Shown: piece by piece, positions 5,586-14,684 of the stretch
Numbering within the stretch: position 1 is the first letter of the stretch
How the letters are laid out: the number at the start of each line of letters is the position of its first letter
NCBI GenBank assembly: GCA_030377945.1
Contig: JAUCGD010000063.1
Span: 1-16,027, forward strand
From: Desulfobacterales bacterium HSG17
Lineage (GTDB): Bacteria > Desulfobacterota > Desulfobacteria > Desulfobacterales > Desulfococcaceae
Direction: 5' to 3'
Length of the DNA: 16,027 bases
Program-made: the position numbers and the translations under genes
Notes under the pieces: model-generated
Told to the model about the DNA's origin: nothing
The model's input: the letters and a program-made list of their open reading frames with translations, nothing else
Databases searched by the model: none

Positions 5586-6953
5586 CTATCCTAGATTAAA
5601 TTTTTTGAGTTTTTGATTTAAACCGCTTTTACCTATCCCGAGAAGCTGAGCCGCTTTTGTCTGTACATTGCCTGAAAGCTTCATGGCTCTTTGTATCATT
5701 CTTTTTTCTACGGCTGTCAAAGTTTCTGCAAGCCCAACATCATGGGGAATATCTTTTAAGTCAAGAAAAGAAGACGTGCTTTGTCTGACCTGTAATGGAA
5801 GGTCTGAGGGAGTTATAATATTGCCGCTGCCAAGAATGATACAGCGTTCCAATATATTTTCAAGTTCCCTGACGTTGCCTCTCCATTGATAATCACATAA
5901 AATTTGCACAGTTTCCGGTGTGATTTCAGGAGTTTTTCTGTCAGGATCATGATCTTTTGTATATTTATCAATAAAATGTTGAATTAATAGAGGAATATCC
6001 TCGGAACGTTCTCGAAGGGGAGCGATAACAGTCTTTACGACATTGAGTCTATAATAGAGGTCTTCTCTAAAAGCCCCTTTTTTTACTTCATTTTCAAGGG
6101 TTTTATTGGTGGCTGCAATAAGGCGGAAATCTACAGAGATAGGTGATGTACTGCCAACCCGTTCTATTGTTTTTTCCTGTAGAACCCTTAATAGTTTGGC
6201 CTGTAGCGAAATGGGAAGTTCACCTATTTCATCAAGAAAAAGAGTTCCGTTGTTTGAGATTTCAACCCTCCCTTTTTTTAATGCATTAGCTCCTGTAAAA
6301 GCACCTTTTTCATGGCCAAACAATTCACTTTCAAGAAGCGTTTCAGCAAAGGCAGAGCAGTTTACAGCAATAAGAGGTTCATTTTTTCTTGGGCTGTTAT
6401 AGTGGATAGCTTTTGCAACCAGCTCTTTTCCAGTACCACTTTCACCTTCAATAAGAACATTGGCATCAGAAGGAGCTACCTTTTTAATAATTTCATATAT
6501 CTCCTGCATGGGTTTACTTTTGCCAACGATATTATCAAAGCTGTATCTTGAGCTGATAGCATCTCTTAACATTCTGTTCTCCTGAACAATTTTATAAACA
6601 GAGATGGCTTTGGCAATATGTGCAATGAGTGTCTGGTTTTCAAAAGGTTTTAGAATAAAAGTATATGCACCTTTGTGCATAGCATCCACAGCATTTTCAA
6701 CGCTGCCATGGGCTGTCATGATGATCACAGGTACATCCGGGTTTAGCGCTTTGATTTTATTAAGCAATTGAATACCGCTCATTCCCGGCATTTTTACATC
6801 AGTTAAAACAAGATCTATAATCTCATTTCTTAAAATATCGAGTGCCTCCATTCCGCTGGAGGCTGTCATGGAAGTATATCCCTCCTCTTGAAGGATTTCT
6901 CCTATTATCATCGGGTAGTTTTTTTCATCATCAACAATCAGGATATTTTCCAT
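5586..6953 (-). CDS. Sigma-54-dependent NtrC-family response regulator
   Basis: The 455-residue product has the full NtrC layout. The receiver domain (1-120) contains the acidic pair D8-D9, phosphate-accepting D52, T80 and K102. The AAA+ domain (about 138-370) has Walker A GESGTGKE (170-177), the sigma-54 contact loop GAFTGA (217-222) and Walker B LFLDEIGE (238-245). A Fis-type DNA-binding helix-turn-helix occupies about 410-455. When phosphorylated it should assemble into a ring and open sigma-54 promoters. The closest well-known types are ZraR/HydG, AtoC and PilR; sequence alone does not choose between them. It lies 15 bp downstream of the histidine kinase gene with an AAGG ribosome site, so the two form an operon. 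The pilus operon is divergent from this pair. Confidence 0.95.
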   Translation of the reverse strand: MENILIVDDEKNYPMIIGEILQEEGYTSMTASSGMEALDILRNEIIDLVLTDVKMPGMSGIQLLNKIKALNPDVPVIIMTAHGSVENAVDAMHKGAYTFILKPFENQTLIAHIAKAISVYKIVQENRMLRDAISSRYSFDNIVGKSKPMQEIYEIIKKVAPSDANVLIEGESGTGKELVAKAIHYNSPRKNEPLIAVNCSAFAETLLESELFGHEKGAFTGANALKKGRVEISNNGTLFLDEIGELPISLQAKLLRVLQEKTIERVGSTSPISVDFRLIAATNKTLENEVKKGAFREDLYYRLNVVKTVIAPLRERSEDIPLLIQHFIDKYTKDHDPDRKTPEITPETVQILCDYQWRGNVRELENILERCIILGSGNIITPSDLPLQVRQSTSSFLDLKDIPHDVGLAETLTAVEKRMIQRAMKLSGNVQTKAAQLLGIGKSGLNQKLKKFNLG

Positions 6954-6968
6954 TATTAATTTTACCTT

Positions 6969-8393
6969 TTAAACTGGAAGTTTAATTTCCACATTTGCGC
7001 CAGTTGGTTTGGCATTACAGATTGTAATGGTTCCACTGTGTGCTTCAATAATATTTTTTACAATACCTAGACCAAGGCCTGTCCCACTGTCTTTTGAAGT
7101 GAAAAACGGCGTCCATATTTTTTTTAAAATATCTTTTTTTATCCCCTGCCCGTTGTCAATAAAATTAATAACAACACTGCCCGCATCATATTTTGCTTCT
7201 ATGGTAATAAAACCATTCTCTTCAATAGCCTGGAAAGCATTAAGCAAAATATTCAAAAATGCCTGATAAAGCATAGTACTGTCACCCATTATTTCAGGTA
7301 TGCCAGGAGATATTTTTTTGGTAATATAAAAATTATTTTCTTCCATTTGAGGGGTAATATATAAAAAGTTTTTCTCTATAATATCTTCAATTCGGCAGGG
7401 ATGAAGATCCGGGATCTTGGGTTTTGCAAAATCAAGAAAATCTGTAATAATATTATCAAGTCTTCCAGATTCTTCAACTATAATATCAGGTATGGGGCTT
7501 GTGGCATCCAGTTTTGCCATTTTAGTTTTTAATAGTTGTGCAGAACTTTTGATAATTCCAAGAGGGTTTCTTATTTCATGGGATACCCCTGCAGTCATTT
7601 CACCGATAGCTGACAAATGTTCAGTTTGTTGCAATTTTTCTTCAAGTTTAAGCCTCTCTTCGGCCCTTCGTTCTATAATTTTTTCTCCATGTTTAACTAC
7701 AAACCTGAGGACTAAAAATAGCAATCCCATTACAATAACGCATGATCCTATAATTAATCCTTGCAGCTTAAAGATTTTTTTATAGTCATCTGAAACATCC
7801 CGGATGATTTCAACTACACCGAGGACAGGACCTGCCAGAGCCGGCGACACCTGTTTTTCTGCTCTTAAAGGTGCAAAAGTTATAATTTTTGTCTCTTTGG
7901 GGAACCAGAATAACAGCTCAAGAAAACTTCCTTGCTGTAAAAGACGTGATGTTGCCTCTTTATTCATGGCTTTTTCATAATGGACCCCGCCTGCATTTTT
8001 CTGCCCCATTTTAGTTTTGTCATAACTGTAGGAGATTATATTTTTTTCATCATAAATAGTTACCATTTCAACGTTAAAACTATGAAGGGTAGATCTGACA
8101 ACTTTGTCCATTAAAAGAAACTGCTCTTTTTCCCTTAACCTGACCTTCCCATGTTTTATTAAAACAGGCAGCATAAATCTGGAAATGATTTGATGGTTAA
8201 GGTTTTCAACAAGAAGGGATGCATATTCTTCACTTTTTTCCAGAAGGATATTTTTTACCCAGTGTGCATTTAAAGCTGATATAACAATGGTAGCTGCGAG
8301 CATAATTATAAGTGACGAGAATGTAAAAAATTTGACCAGCCGGAATGGTTTAATTATCTGTGAATTCTTTGTTTTTTGCAACATAAGTTTCAT
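6969..8393 (-). CDS. Membrane sensor histidine kinase
   Basis: The 474-residue product has a first transmembrane helix at about 24-43, a periplasmic sensor region (about 44-207) resembling a Cache-type single domain, and a second helix at about 212-232. A short linker with coiled-coil character (about 238-262) follows. HisKA contains phospho-accepting H272 in SHEIRNPLG. HATPase_c has the N box (NILLNA, 381-386), the G1 box (DNGQG, 413-417) and the G2 box (GTGLGLG, 437-443). It has only two membrane helices and no PAS domain, unlike the six-helix PilS of Pseudomonas, so it resembles ZraS/HydH or AtoS more. It phosphorylates the regulator encoded next to it. The ligand cannot be read from the sequence. 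The start codon has no clear ribosome site; a second in-frame ATG lies three codons later. Confidence 0.93.
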   Translation of the reverse strand: MKLMLQKTKNSQIIKPFRLVKFFTFSSLIIMLAATIVISALNAHWVKNILLEKSEEYASLLVENLNHQIISRFMLPVLIKHGKVRLREKEQFLLMDKVVRSTLHSFNVEMVTIYDEKNIISYSYDKTKMGQKNAGGVHYEKAMNKEATSRLLQQGSFLELLFWFPKETKIITFAPLRAEKQVSPALAGPVLGVVEIIRDVSDDYKKIFKLQGLIIGSCVIVMGLLFLVLRFVVKHGEKIIERRAEERLKLEEKLQQTEHLSAIGEMTAGVSHEIRNPLGIIKSSAQLLKTKMAKLDATSPIPDIIVEESGRLDNIITDFLDFAKPKIPDLHPCRIEDIIEKNFLYITPQMEENNFYITKKISPGIPEIMGDSTMLYQAFLNILLNAFQAIEENGFITIEAKYDAGSVVINFIDNGQGIKKDILKKIWTPFFTSKDSGTGLGLGIVKNIIEAHSGTITICNAKPTGANVEIKLPV

Positions 8394-8469
8394 ATTTTTA
8401 TAATTTTAAATTCAATAGTATTCTCAATTTTTTGTTCTTAATTTAACAAAAAACATGATTATACTTGAC

Positions 8470-8498
8470 TTTACAACAATATCGTATCAGAGTATATC
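8470..8498 (+). promoter_or_regulatory. Candidate sigma-70 promoter of the pil operon
   Basis: TTTACA (8470-8475) and TATATC (8493-8498) are exactly 17 bp apart, in the 193-bp gap between the divergent histidine kinase and pilM genes. Transcription would start near 8505. A TATAAT on the minus strand (8463-8458) may serve the kinase gene, though its -35 match is poor. No convincing -24/-12 (sigma-54) element is visible upstream of pilM. Confidence 0.35.
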
Positions 8499-8499
8499 C

Positions 8500-8522
8500 A
8501 TATTGATTGTAGATATCAATAT
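8500..8522. promoter_or_regulatory. 23-bp dyad upstream of pilM, possible operator
   Basis: ATATTGAT (8500-8507) and ATCAATAT (8515-8522) are perfect 8-bp inverted arms around a 7-bp spacer. The dyad sits at the expected start point of the candidate pil promoter, a position suited to repression. The binding protein is unknown. Confidence 0.4.
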
Positions 8523-8586
8523 TAAAAACTGTTTATTGTGTGTATTTTGAGCAACATTGGATTACATTACTTAACTGTGAAAGTGT

Positions 8587-9642
8587 ATGGTATTTGGGAA
8601 AAAAGATCATCTTGTAGGGCTTGATATCGGCTCTTCCTTCATAAAAGTTGCTGAGATAAAAGTAACAGGAAAGGGGCATGTACTAAATAAATTCGGTATG
8701 AGCAAGATTGCACCAGGCAGCATTGTAGAAGGCAGAGTCGTCGATGTGGAAGGTCTTGCCCGTGAAATCAAAGCTCTTTTTAAATCCCAGAAAATTCGTG
8801 AGAAAAATGTTGCAATTTCCACAGGTGGGCATTCTGTTGTAATTAAAACAATCAATACGGCCAATAAACCAGAAAAAGAACTTAACGAAACAATCTATTC
8901 TGAAGCAGAACAATATATTCCCTACGACATTGATGATGTTAATATTGATTATCAGATTCTAGGCCAAAGCGAATTTTCTCCTGACCAAGTAAATATCCTT
9001 CTTGTGGCAGTTAAAAAAGATCTTGTAGCTGAATATATTGATTTAATCCATCAGGCAGGGTTGAATCCAAGAATAATTGATGTTGATACTTTTGCTCTCC
9101 AGAACGCCTATGAAATACTTCCCTATGAAAAAAGGGAGCAAACTACTTTACTGGTGGATGTAGGGGCTTCAAAAACTTCTTTAAATATATTGAAATCCAA
9201 TGTCTCATTGATGATGAGAGATAATGTCTCTGGAACAAATCAGATTGTCGAAGAGATATGTAATCAATATGATATAAGTGTTAAGGAGGCATATCAAGCT
9301 GCAAATGGTGAGAGCAGTACAATCGGTCATGAGAAAATTCAGGAAATAGGTTTAAGAGTCGCACAGTCATGGTGTTCTGAAATATGCGAAGTCGTCAACA
9401 CCTACCAATCAGGAACAAGTGATGAAAAAGTGGAAAATATCATTTTAAGTGGTGGCGGTGTTTTTGTGGAAGGGTTTCAAGACAGCTTGCTGTCTGAACT
9501 TGATGCTGACGTGTCAATAATTAATCCTTTTGAAGCTTTGATTGTCAATGAACAAAAATTTTCAGACTCTTTTATAACCAAAGCAAGTCCTTTAGCGCCA
9601 ATAGCCATAGGGCTTGCATTACGAAGAGTAGATGATAAATGA
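8587..9642 (+). CDS. pilM: Type IV pilus assembly protein PilM
   Basis: PilM is a cytoplasmic actin-like ATP-binding protein that docks on the inner face of the membrane by holding the N-terminal tail of PilN. The 351-residue length is normal. It shows the first phosphate motif GLDIGSSFIKVAEI (11-24), the second one VDVGASKTS (190-198) and the adenosine motif NIILSGGGVFVEG (284-296). The family-typical EAEQYIPYDIDDV (107-119) is also present. It is the first gene of pilMNOPQ, and its stop overlaps the start of pilN by four bases (ATGA). The ribosome site upstream of the ATG is weak. Confidence 0.96.
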   Translation: MVFGKKDHLVGLDIGSSFIKVAEIKVTGKGHVLNKFGMSKIAPGSIVEGRVVDVEGLAREIKALFKSQKIREKNVAISTGGHSVVIKTINTANKPEKELNETIYSEAEQYIPYDIDDVNIDYQILGQSEFSPDQVNILLVAVKKDLVAEYIDLIHQAGLNPRIIDVDTFALQNAYEILPYEKREQTTLLVDVGASKTSLNILKSNVSLMMRDNVSGTNQIVEEICNQYDISVKEAYQAANGESSTIGHEKIQEIGLRVAQSWCSEICEVVNTYQSGTSDEKVENIILSGGGVFVEGFQDSLLSELDADVSIINPFEALIVNEQKFSDSFITKASPLAPIAIGLALRRVDDK

Positions 9643-10238
9643 TAACAATTAATCTTTTACCATTTAGAGTTGCAAGGAAAAAAGAGAATATCAGAAAACA
9701 GATATCCATGTTTCTGCTCTTGATTCTATTAACTGTGGTAGCGCTTTTCTGGTACACCCAGTCAATTAATAAACAAATTTTAAGCATTAAAGAAAAAACA
9801 ACACAGATAAATCACCAAATTGCAAAATATAAAGAGAAGGCTGACAGAGTTGCTCAAATAAAAAAAGATTTAAAAATTCTTGAAGAGAAGCTTGAAATTG
9901 TATCGACCCTTAAAAAACAGAGAAACAAACAGTTAACTTTGTTTGATGGCATGACAGATCTTATTATCCCAACTCGAATGTGGCTTGAAAGTTTTAAAAC
10001 AAATCAAACTTCAGTTACCATAAAAGGTATTGCATTTGATAACCCAACCATTGCTGAGTTCATGGAAAAACTTGAAAAATCTTCACTCTTTTCAACAATT
10101 GATTTGAAAACAGCAAAAATGAAAAAATTTAAAAATGATGTCATGTTAAAATCATTTGAATTACTTTGTATTAAAGAGCAACCTAAAGAAAAGGCGATTG
10201 CAAAACCAGCAAAGAATTCAAAACAGGGCAAAAAATGA
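9639..10238 (+). CDS. pilN: Type IV pilus assembly protein PilN
   Basis: PilN is a bitopic inner-membrane protein of the alignment complex. Its first residues, MITINLLPFR, contain the INLLP motif that binds the groove of PilM. A transmembrane helix follows at about 22-40, then a coiled coil (about 42-95) and a small periplasmic ferredoxin-like domain that pairs with PilO. The 199-residue length is normal, and the C-terminal tail is lysine-rich. The gene overlaps both neighbours by ATGA, showing translational coupling. Confidence 0.95.
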   Translation: MITINLLPFRVARKKENIRKQISMFLLLILLTVVALFWYTQSINKQILSIKEKTTQINHQIAKYKEKADRVAQIKKDLKILEEKLEIVSTLKKQRNKQLTLFDGMTDLIIPTRMWLESFKTNQTSVTIKGIAFDNPTIAEFMEKLEKSSLFSTIDLKTAKMKKFKNDVMLKSFELLCIKEQPKEKAIAKPAKNSKQGKK

Positions 10239-10879
10239 GTGAAATAAAAAATCAAATAAAAGAACTTACAGAAAAATTCGGTGTCTTTTTTGAAAAGGTA
10301 GGAAATCTTACAAAGATACAGCGCCTGCTTATCTGTGTTCTGACATTTGCCCTTATTGGAGGTGTTTACTACTATTTTATTTTTATGCCAAAGCATGAGG
10401 AATTAAAAAAAGTTCAGACGCAATATCAAAGCAGGGTTAAAACTCTTGCGACATATAAAAAAAGAGCTGCCGAAATTATAAAATATGAGAAACTAATGGC
10501 ACAGACTCAAGAGGCTTTTAATACAGCTATGCAGGCTCTACCTGATAAACGTGAAATTCCGTCATTATTAACTGGTATTTCCAATGCAGGAAGCAATGCA
10601 GGTTTGGCTTTCCACCTGTTTAAACCCGAGAATGAAATTACTAAGGACTTTTATAAAGAGATTCCTGTTTCCATAAAAGTAGTAGGCAGATATCATCAGA
10701 TCACAGATTTTTTCTATCAAATTATAAGGCTTAACAGGATTGTTAACATCAATAATGTTGATATAAAAAGTAAAAAAGGTGGGACAGATCTGGAAATGAG
10801 CTGTAAAGCTGTCACTTATATGTTTGTCGAAAAAAAAGAACCACAAGATAATAACAAACGCAAAAGAAAGAAAAAATAG
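10235..10879 (+). CDS. pilO: Type IV pilus assembly protein PilO
   Basis: PilO forms a periplasmic heterodimer with PilN and links the inner-membrane pilus platform to PilP. The 214-residue product has a short cytoplasmic part, one transmembrane helix (about 31-50), a coiled coil (about 53-90) and a C-terminal periplasmic domain. The domain includes the family-typical EIPVSIKVVGRYHQITDFF stretch. The tail is unusually basic (KRKRKKK). The gene overlaps pilN by four bases and ends 23 bp before pilP. Confidence 0.94.
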   Translation: MSEIKNQIKELTEKFGVFFEKVGNLTKIQRLLICVLTFALIGGVYYYFIFMPKHEELKKVQTQYQSRVKTLATYKKRAAEIIKYEKLMAQTQEAFNTAMQALPDKREIPSLLTGISNAGSNAGLAFHLFKPENEITKDFYKEIPVSIKVVGRYHQITDFFYQIIRLNRIVNINNVDIKSKKGGTDLEMSCKAVTYMFVEKKEPQDNNKRKRKKK

Positions 10880-10902
10880 GACAGATAAAAAGAATATTTA
10901 TA

Positions 10903-11535
10903 ATGATATATAAATTAAAAATAATTCTCTTAACACTTGTATTTGGTTTAAATTTTTTGTTTTTTGCATGTGAAGACAAGTCACAGTTAAAAAAGCAATC
11001 AACTACACAGACTATTTCAGGAAAAATATCCCAGCCTGTTACTAAAAATAAACTTATAAAACATACTGAAAAAAAAGGTTTAAACCCAAAAAAAGAATCC
11101 AATGTAAAAGAAAAAATAGCAACCAGTGCTAAAGCAGTAGAAGAAAAACCAGTAAAAAAAGCGAGTGATCATTATAATTTCCAGGGAAAAATTGATCCAT
11201 TTATGCCGTTGATTCAGGAAAAATCGCAAGAGAGCAAACCTGTTGTTGATAATAAGCCTAAAAGAATTTTAACTCCCCTTGAAAAAATAGAGTTAAGCCA
11301 GATTCGTCTTGTTGCAGTTATCATTATGAAAAATAAGCAGATAGCAATGGTGGAAGAAGCCAGTGGTAAAGGATATGAAGTTGGCATTGGTACCTATATT
11401 GGGAAAAAGCAGGGTAGAATCTCTGAAATTCGACAAAGCAGTATTATTGTCAAAGAGCTTATCAGGGATTATAAAGGAAGGCTCAAAGAGCATGTTCAGG
11501 AAATAAAACTTCACAAAATGGATGGCGAGGGATAA
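10903..11535 (+). CDS. pilP: Type IV pilus lipoprotein PilP
   Basis: PilP is an inner-membrane lipoprotein that connects PilN/PilO to the secretin PilQ. The 210-residue product begins with a hydrophobic signal ending in a lipobox-like L-F-F-A-C, with Cys23 as the probable lipid site. Phe at -2 makes this a weaker lipobox than usual. Next is a long lysine-rich flexible linker (about 25-95). The C-terminal beta domain (about 118-205) contains LSQIRLVAVIIMKNKQIAMV and the GTYIGKKQGRI segment typical of PilP. The ribosome site is weak. The end overlaps the upstream part of the pilQ open frame. Confidence 0.92.
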   Translation: MIYKLKIILLTLVFGLNFLFFACEDKSQLKKQSTTQTISGKISQPVTKNKLIKHTEKKGLNPKKESNVKEKIATSAKAVEEKPVKKASDHYNFQGKIDPFMPLIQEKSQESKPVVDNKPKRILTPLEKIELSQIRLVAVIIMKNKQIAMVEEASGKGYEVGIGTYIGKKQGRISEIRQSSIIVKELIRDYKGRLKEHVQEIKLHKMDGEG

Positions 11536-11536
11536 T

Positions 11537-13864
11537 ATGCCTTTTTTGCAAATGAAAAAGATAAAAAGTATGGTTAAATTTTTTGGGATTTTTTTGGCTT
11601 TATTGATTATTGCCGGATGTGTTGCCCAGAATAGTGAAAAAGCTCATACTTCTGAGCAGTCACAGATTGGAATGTCTGAGCAAGCCACTGGAACAAATGC
11701 TGCTGATATTGTGAGGCAGATAAGCACTGTTGCTGTTAACCAGCAGAATCAGAATATTGATATTCTCATCCATGGCAACCAGAAATTAGTTTATACATCC
11801 ATAAAGCAATCCTTTCCATTTGGAATTGCTGTTTATCTGCCTGAAACTGTAAAGGCCCCTGATTTTAAAACCATTGTTCCTGATAACAAGAGTATTAGTG
11901 ATCTTATTGTATCGTATGCTGATAATGAAAAGACAACTATAAAAATTGAGATTTTATTAAATCAGGATTTTGACTATGAAGTAATAGAAAGTGACAGCAC
12001 CTTGAAAGTAACACTTTCAGGCAATATGGATAAAACCCCTGAATTATCCAAGTCTGCTCCCTTGCCTGATAATGAAGCAACCATTCAGAAAATTATAGCT
12101 CAAGAAGAAGTCATTATTCCTGATAAAACAGCAATAATGACAAATATTGAGTTTGCCACATTGGAAGATGGGAAATCAGACATTGTGATCCAAACAAATC
12201 AACCTGTAAAATATGATATTACCCAGGAAAACAATAATAAAATATATCTCAACCTTTATAATACAATTATTCCTGACTATCATAAACGGCCTATCATAAC
12301 TGAATATTTTAAATCTGCTGTCCAAAGACTCATGCCAGAACAGGTTCCAGGTAATAAAAAAAATGCCCGTATTGAGATTAATATGCGAGAGCAGGTTCCT
12401 TATCGGATTGTACGTGGAGAAAATAATATTTTAATGTTTTTTGAACCCTCTAACATTGAGCCTCCTGAGTTTACAAAAGCAAAGAAAAAAGTTGTCAGTG
12501 GTACTACACTTCAGGATAGTGAAACTTCTGTAAATGAAGTAAAGAAAACTGAAGATGTGCAGGCTGTTACCATTAAAAAGAAAACTCTGGAAGAAGAGAT
12601 TCTTGGACCAAAAAAGAAATTTACCGGCGAAAAAATTAAACTCGATTTTTATGAAACTGATATTAAGAATGTATTCAGGATATTAAGAAGTGTTGGCGGA
12701 TTGAATTTTGCCATAGATAAAGATGTAGAAGGTAAAGTCACTTTAGCGCTTGAAAACCCGCTTCCATGGGATCAGGTACTTGATCTTGTACTTAAAATGA
12801 ATAGCCTTGGTATGAAAGAAGAAGGTAACGTAATCAGGATTGCAACCCTTGATACAATCAAAAAGGAAGACAAACTTTTAGAAGAGACCATTAACGCCAG
12901 GAAAAAATCTATTGAGCAGAAGGAAAGCTTTGAACCTTTAATCACAGAATATATACCAATTAATTATTCAGATGCCGAATCGGAAGTTAAACCCCATATA
13001 GAGCAGATTCTTTCAAAGGAAAGGGGTAAAATAAGTGTTGATAAGCGTTCTAATATGATTATCATCACAGATACCCAGGCAAAGATTGACCAGGCTAAAG
13101 AGATTATTTTCCGTCTGGATCAGGTTACTCCTCAAATCATGATTGAGGCTAAAGTTGTAGAAGTAACAAAAAATTTTACGCGGGAACTTGGTCTCGGACT
13201 AAGCTTTACAAAGAGCCAAACTGCCAACACAGGAAGAGATCGGGATTTCACAGTTGCATTAAATAGTCCAATTGCTGCACCCGTCAATACAGGAGCATTT
13301 AATTTTTATAATATTTTAGGATCTCAGTTTTTGAGCTTAAATGCTCAGATTGCAGCTTCTGAGGTCAAAGGTGATGTAAAGGTTGTATCCTCACCAAGAA
13401 TTCTAACCCTTGATAATAAACTGGCAAAAATTAAACAAGGGCTTGAATATGCATATCTTGAACGTGATGATACAGGTGGATCTTCTGTTAAATTTAAAAA
13501 TATCGATTTGCTTCTTGAAGTAACACCGCATGTTACGCCTGATAAAAGAGTTGCAATGGTTATCCATTTAACAAAAAATGATCTTAGTTCAGTTACCAAT
13601 GGTGTGCCATCACTTTCTACAAACGAAGCAACCACTGAATTACTGGTAAATAATAATGATACCATTGTAATTGGTGGTGTTATTAAAACAACAGATAATA
13701 CGAGCACAACAGGCACTCCATTTCTTTCTGGAATCCCTGTGCTTGGGCGATTATTTCGAACAGATACTGATACCAATAATAGAAACGAGCTTTTAATATT
13801 TATCACACCTTCTATTATTCAATTGGATCAGAAAAAAAATAATTTTACATCTAACAAGCAGTGA
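11537..13864 (+). CDS. pilQ: Type IV pilus secretin PilQ with a lipobox
   Basis: PilQ forms the outer-membrane ring through which the pilus passes. Domain order, in approximate residues: signal sequence, two AMIN domains (50-150 and 200-305) that bind peptidoglycan, the N0/STN domain (365-435), N1 (480-545) and the secretin pore domain (555-770). The pore domain carries VVSSPRILTLDNKLAKIKQG and the closing GTPFLSGIPVLGRLFR signature. The N-terminus has a lipobox I-A-G-C with Cys28, so this secretin may itself be lipidated. The ATG at 11537 was chosen because GGCGAGGG lies just before it and it begins one base after the pilP stop. An in-frame ATG at 11522 would add five residues and overlap pilP. 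Confidence 0.95.
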   Translation: MPFLQMKKIKSMVKFFGIFLALLIIAGCVAQNSEKAHTSEQSQIGMSEQATGTNAADIVRQISTVAVNQQNQNIDILIHGNQKLVYTSIKQSFPFGIAVYLPETVKAPDFKTIVPDNKSISDLIVSYADNEKTTIKIEILLNQDFDYEVIESDSTLKVTLSGNMDKTPELSKSAPLPDNEATIQKIIAQEEVIIPDKTAIMTNIEFATLEDGKSDIVIQTNQPVKYDITQENNNKIYLNLYNTIIPDYHKRPIITEYFKSAVQRLMPEQVPGNKKNARIEINMREQVPYRIVRGENNILMFFEPSNIEPPEFTKAKKKVVSGTTLQDSETSVNEVKKTEDVQAVTIKKKTLEEEILGPKKKFTGEKIKLDFYETDIKNVFRILRSVGGLNFAIDKDVEGKVTLALENPLPWDQVLDLVLKMNSLGMKEEGNVIRIATLDTIKKEDKLLEETINARKKSIEQKESFEPLITEYIPINYSDAESEVKPHIEQILSKERGKISVDKRSNMIIITDTQAKIDQAKEIIFRLDQVTPQIMIEAKVVEVTKNFTRELGLGLSFTKSQTANTGRDRDFTVALNSPIAAPVNTGAFNFYNILGSQFLSLNAQIAASEVKGDVKVVSSPRILTLDNKLAKIKQGLEYAYLERDDTGGSSVKFKNIDLLLEVTPHVTPDKRVAMVIHLTKNDLSSVTNGVPSLSTNEATTELLVNNNDTIVIGGVIKTTDNTSTTGTPFLSGIPVLGRLFRTDTDTNNRNELLIFITPSIIQLDQKKNNFTSNKQ

Positions 13865-13923
13865 GTCTTACTACCAGATATTGGTATTAGATGAAAATTG
13901 AAAACTTTTTCAAAGCTCTCTTT

Positions 13924-14679
13924 TTAATTGAGTTGTAAAAGTTTTACCTGCGCTTCTCTTGCAAGGGGTGATGTTGAGGGTACAAGTCTAAGTACAAGTT
14001 CCCATGACCTTTTTGCCTGATTATAATCTTTTAATCCTTCGTAGGCTTTTGCCAGATCAGAATGGAGAATTGCAGCCCCCGGGTTTGTCTTTAATTTATA
14101 ATGCAAAAAAGTGATAGCCTTGGCGTGGTATCCTGTTTTAATATAAAGTGAAGATATTCCATGGATGGCAATCAAAAAATCAGGATGTACATCTAAAGCT
14201 TTGTTAAAATAAGATTTTGCCAGTTTATACATTTGTTGATGATAATATACCCAGCCAAGATTTGATAAAGGCCTTTCAGGTGTAGCATATAAGAGATTGT
14301 CAGACACCTCTTGAAAGCACTTTACTGCAAGATCCCATTTTTTCTGTTTAAGGTATGTTGCCCCAAGATTATTTTTTGCGTTGACATAATCAGTTTTAAA
14401 GTTTAAAGCTGTTTTAAAATGTTTTTCAGCTAAATTATATCTCTCTTTTGCAAGATAAACCAGTCCAAGACTATTATGGAGATATGGGTCATCAGGAATG
14501 GTTTTATAGGCTTCAAGAAGTTTTTTCAGAGCTGCTGTATAGTGACCTGCATTATAATATTCTTCACCAACTTTTTGAGTTGCCATGGCGATTTCAATTT
14601 TTTTTTGAGTGGTTACATTTTTGGATGCGCAGGATATCAGGAAAAGAAAAGCCAGCAACAGACAGTATGTTTTTCTCAT
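13924..14679 (-). CDS. TPR lipoprotein, PilF/PilW/Tgl-like pilotin candidate
   Basis: The 251-residue product has a lipoprotein signal with lipobox L-I-S-C (Cys17, Ala at +2, compatible with outer-membrane sorting). About six tetratricopeptide repeats follow between residues 36 and 250, for example NSLGLVYLAKERYNLAEKHF and NLGATYLKQKKWDLAVKCF. Length, lipidation and repeat layout match PilF/PilW/Tgl, the pilotins that help PilQ reach and assemble in the outer membrane. Its place beside pilQ, in convergent orientation, supports this, but general TPR lipoproteins look the same. It starts five bases after the LysM gene. Its AGAGGA ribosome site lies in the last codons of that gene, so the two are translationally linked. 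Confidence 0.8.
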   Translation of the reverse strand: MRKTYCLLLAFLFLISCASKNVTTQKKIEIAMATQKVGEEYYNAGHYTAALKKLLEAYKTIPDDPYLHNSLGLVYLAKERYNLAEKHFKTALNFKTDYVNAKNNLGATYLKQKKWDLAVKCFQEVSDNLLYATPERPLSNLGWVYYHQQMYKLAKSYFNKALDVHPDFLIAIHGISSLYIKTGYHAKAITFLHYKLKTNPGAAILHSDLAKAYEGLKDYNQAKRSWELVLRLVPSTSPLAREAQVKLLQLN

Positions 14680-14684
14680 AGAAA

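Noticed and set aside
11522..11536. Earlier pilQ start giving MARDN before MPFLQ
   Set aside because: It has no ribosome site of its own, while GGCGAGGG is well placed for the ATG at 11537.
13872..13886. TACCA/TGGTA hairpin between pilQ and the TPR lipoprotein gene
   Set aside because: It has only five pairs and no following T-run on either strand, so it is not a convincing terminator.
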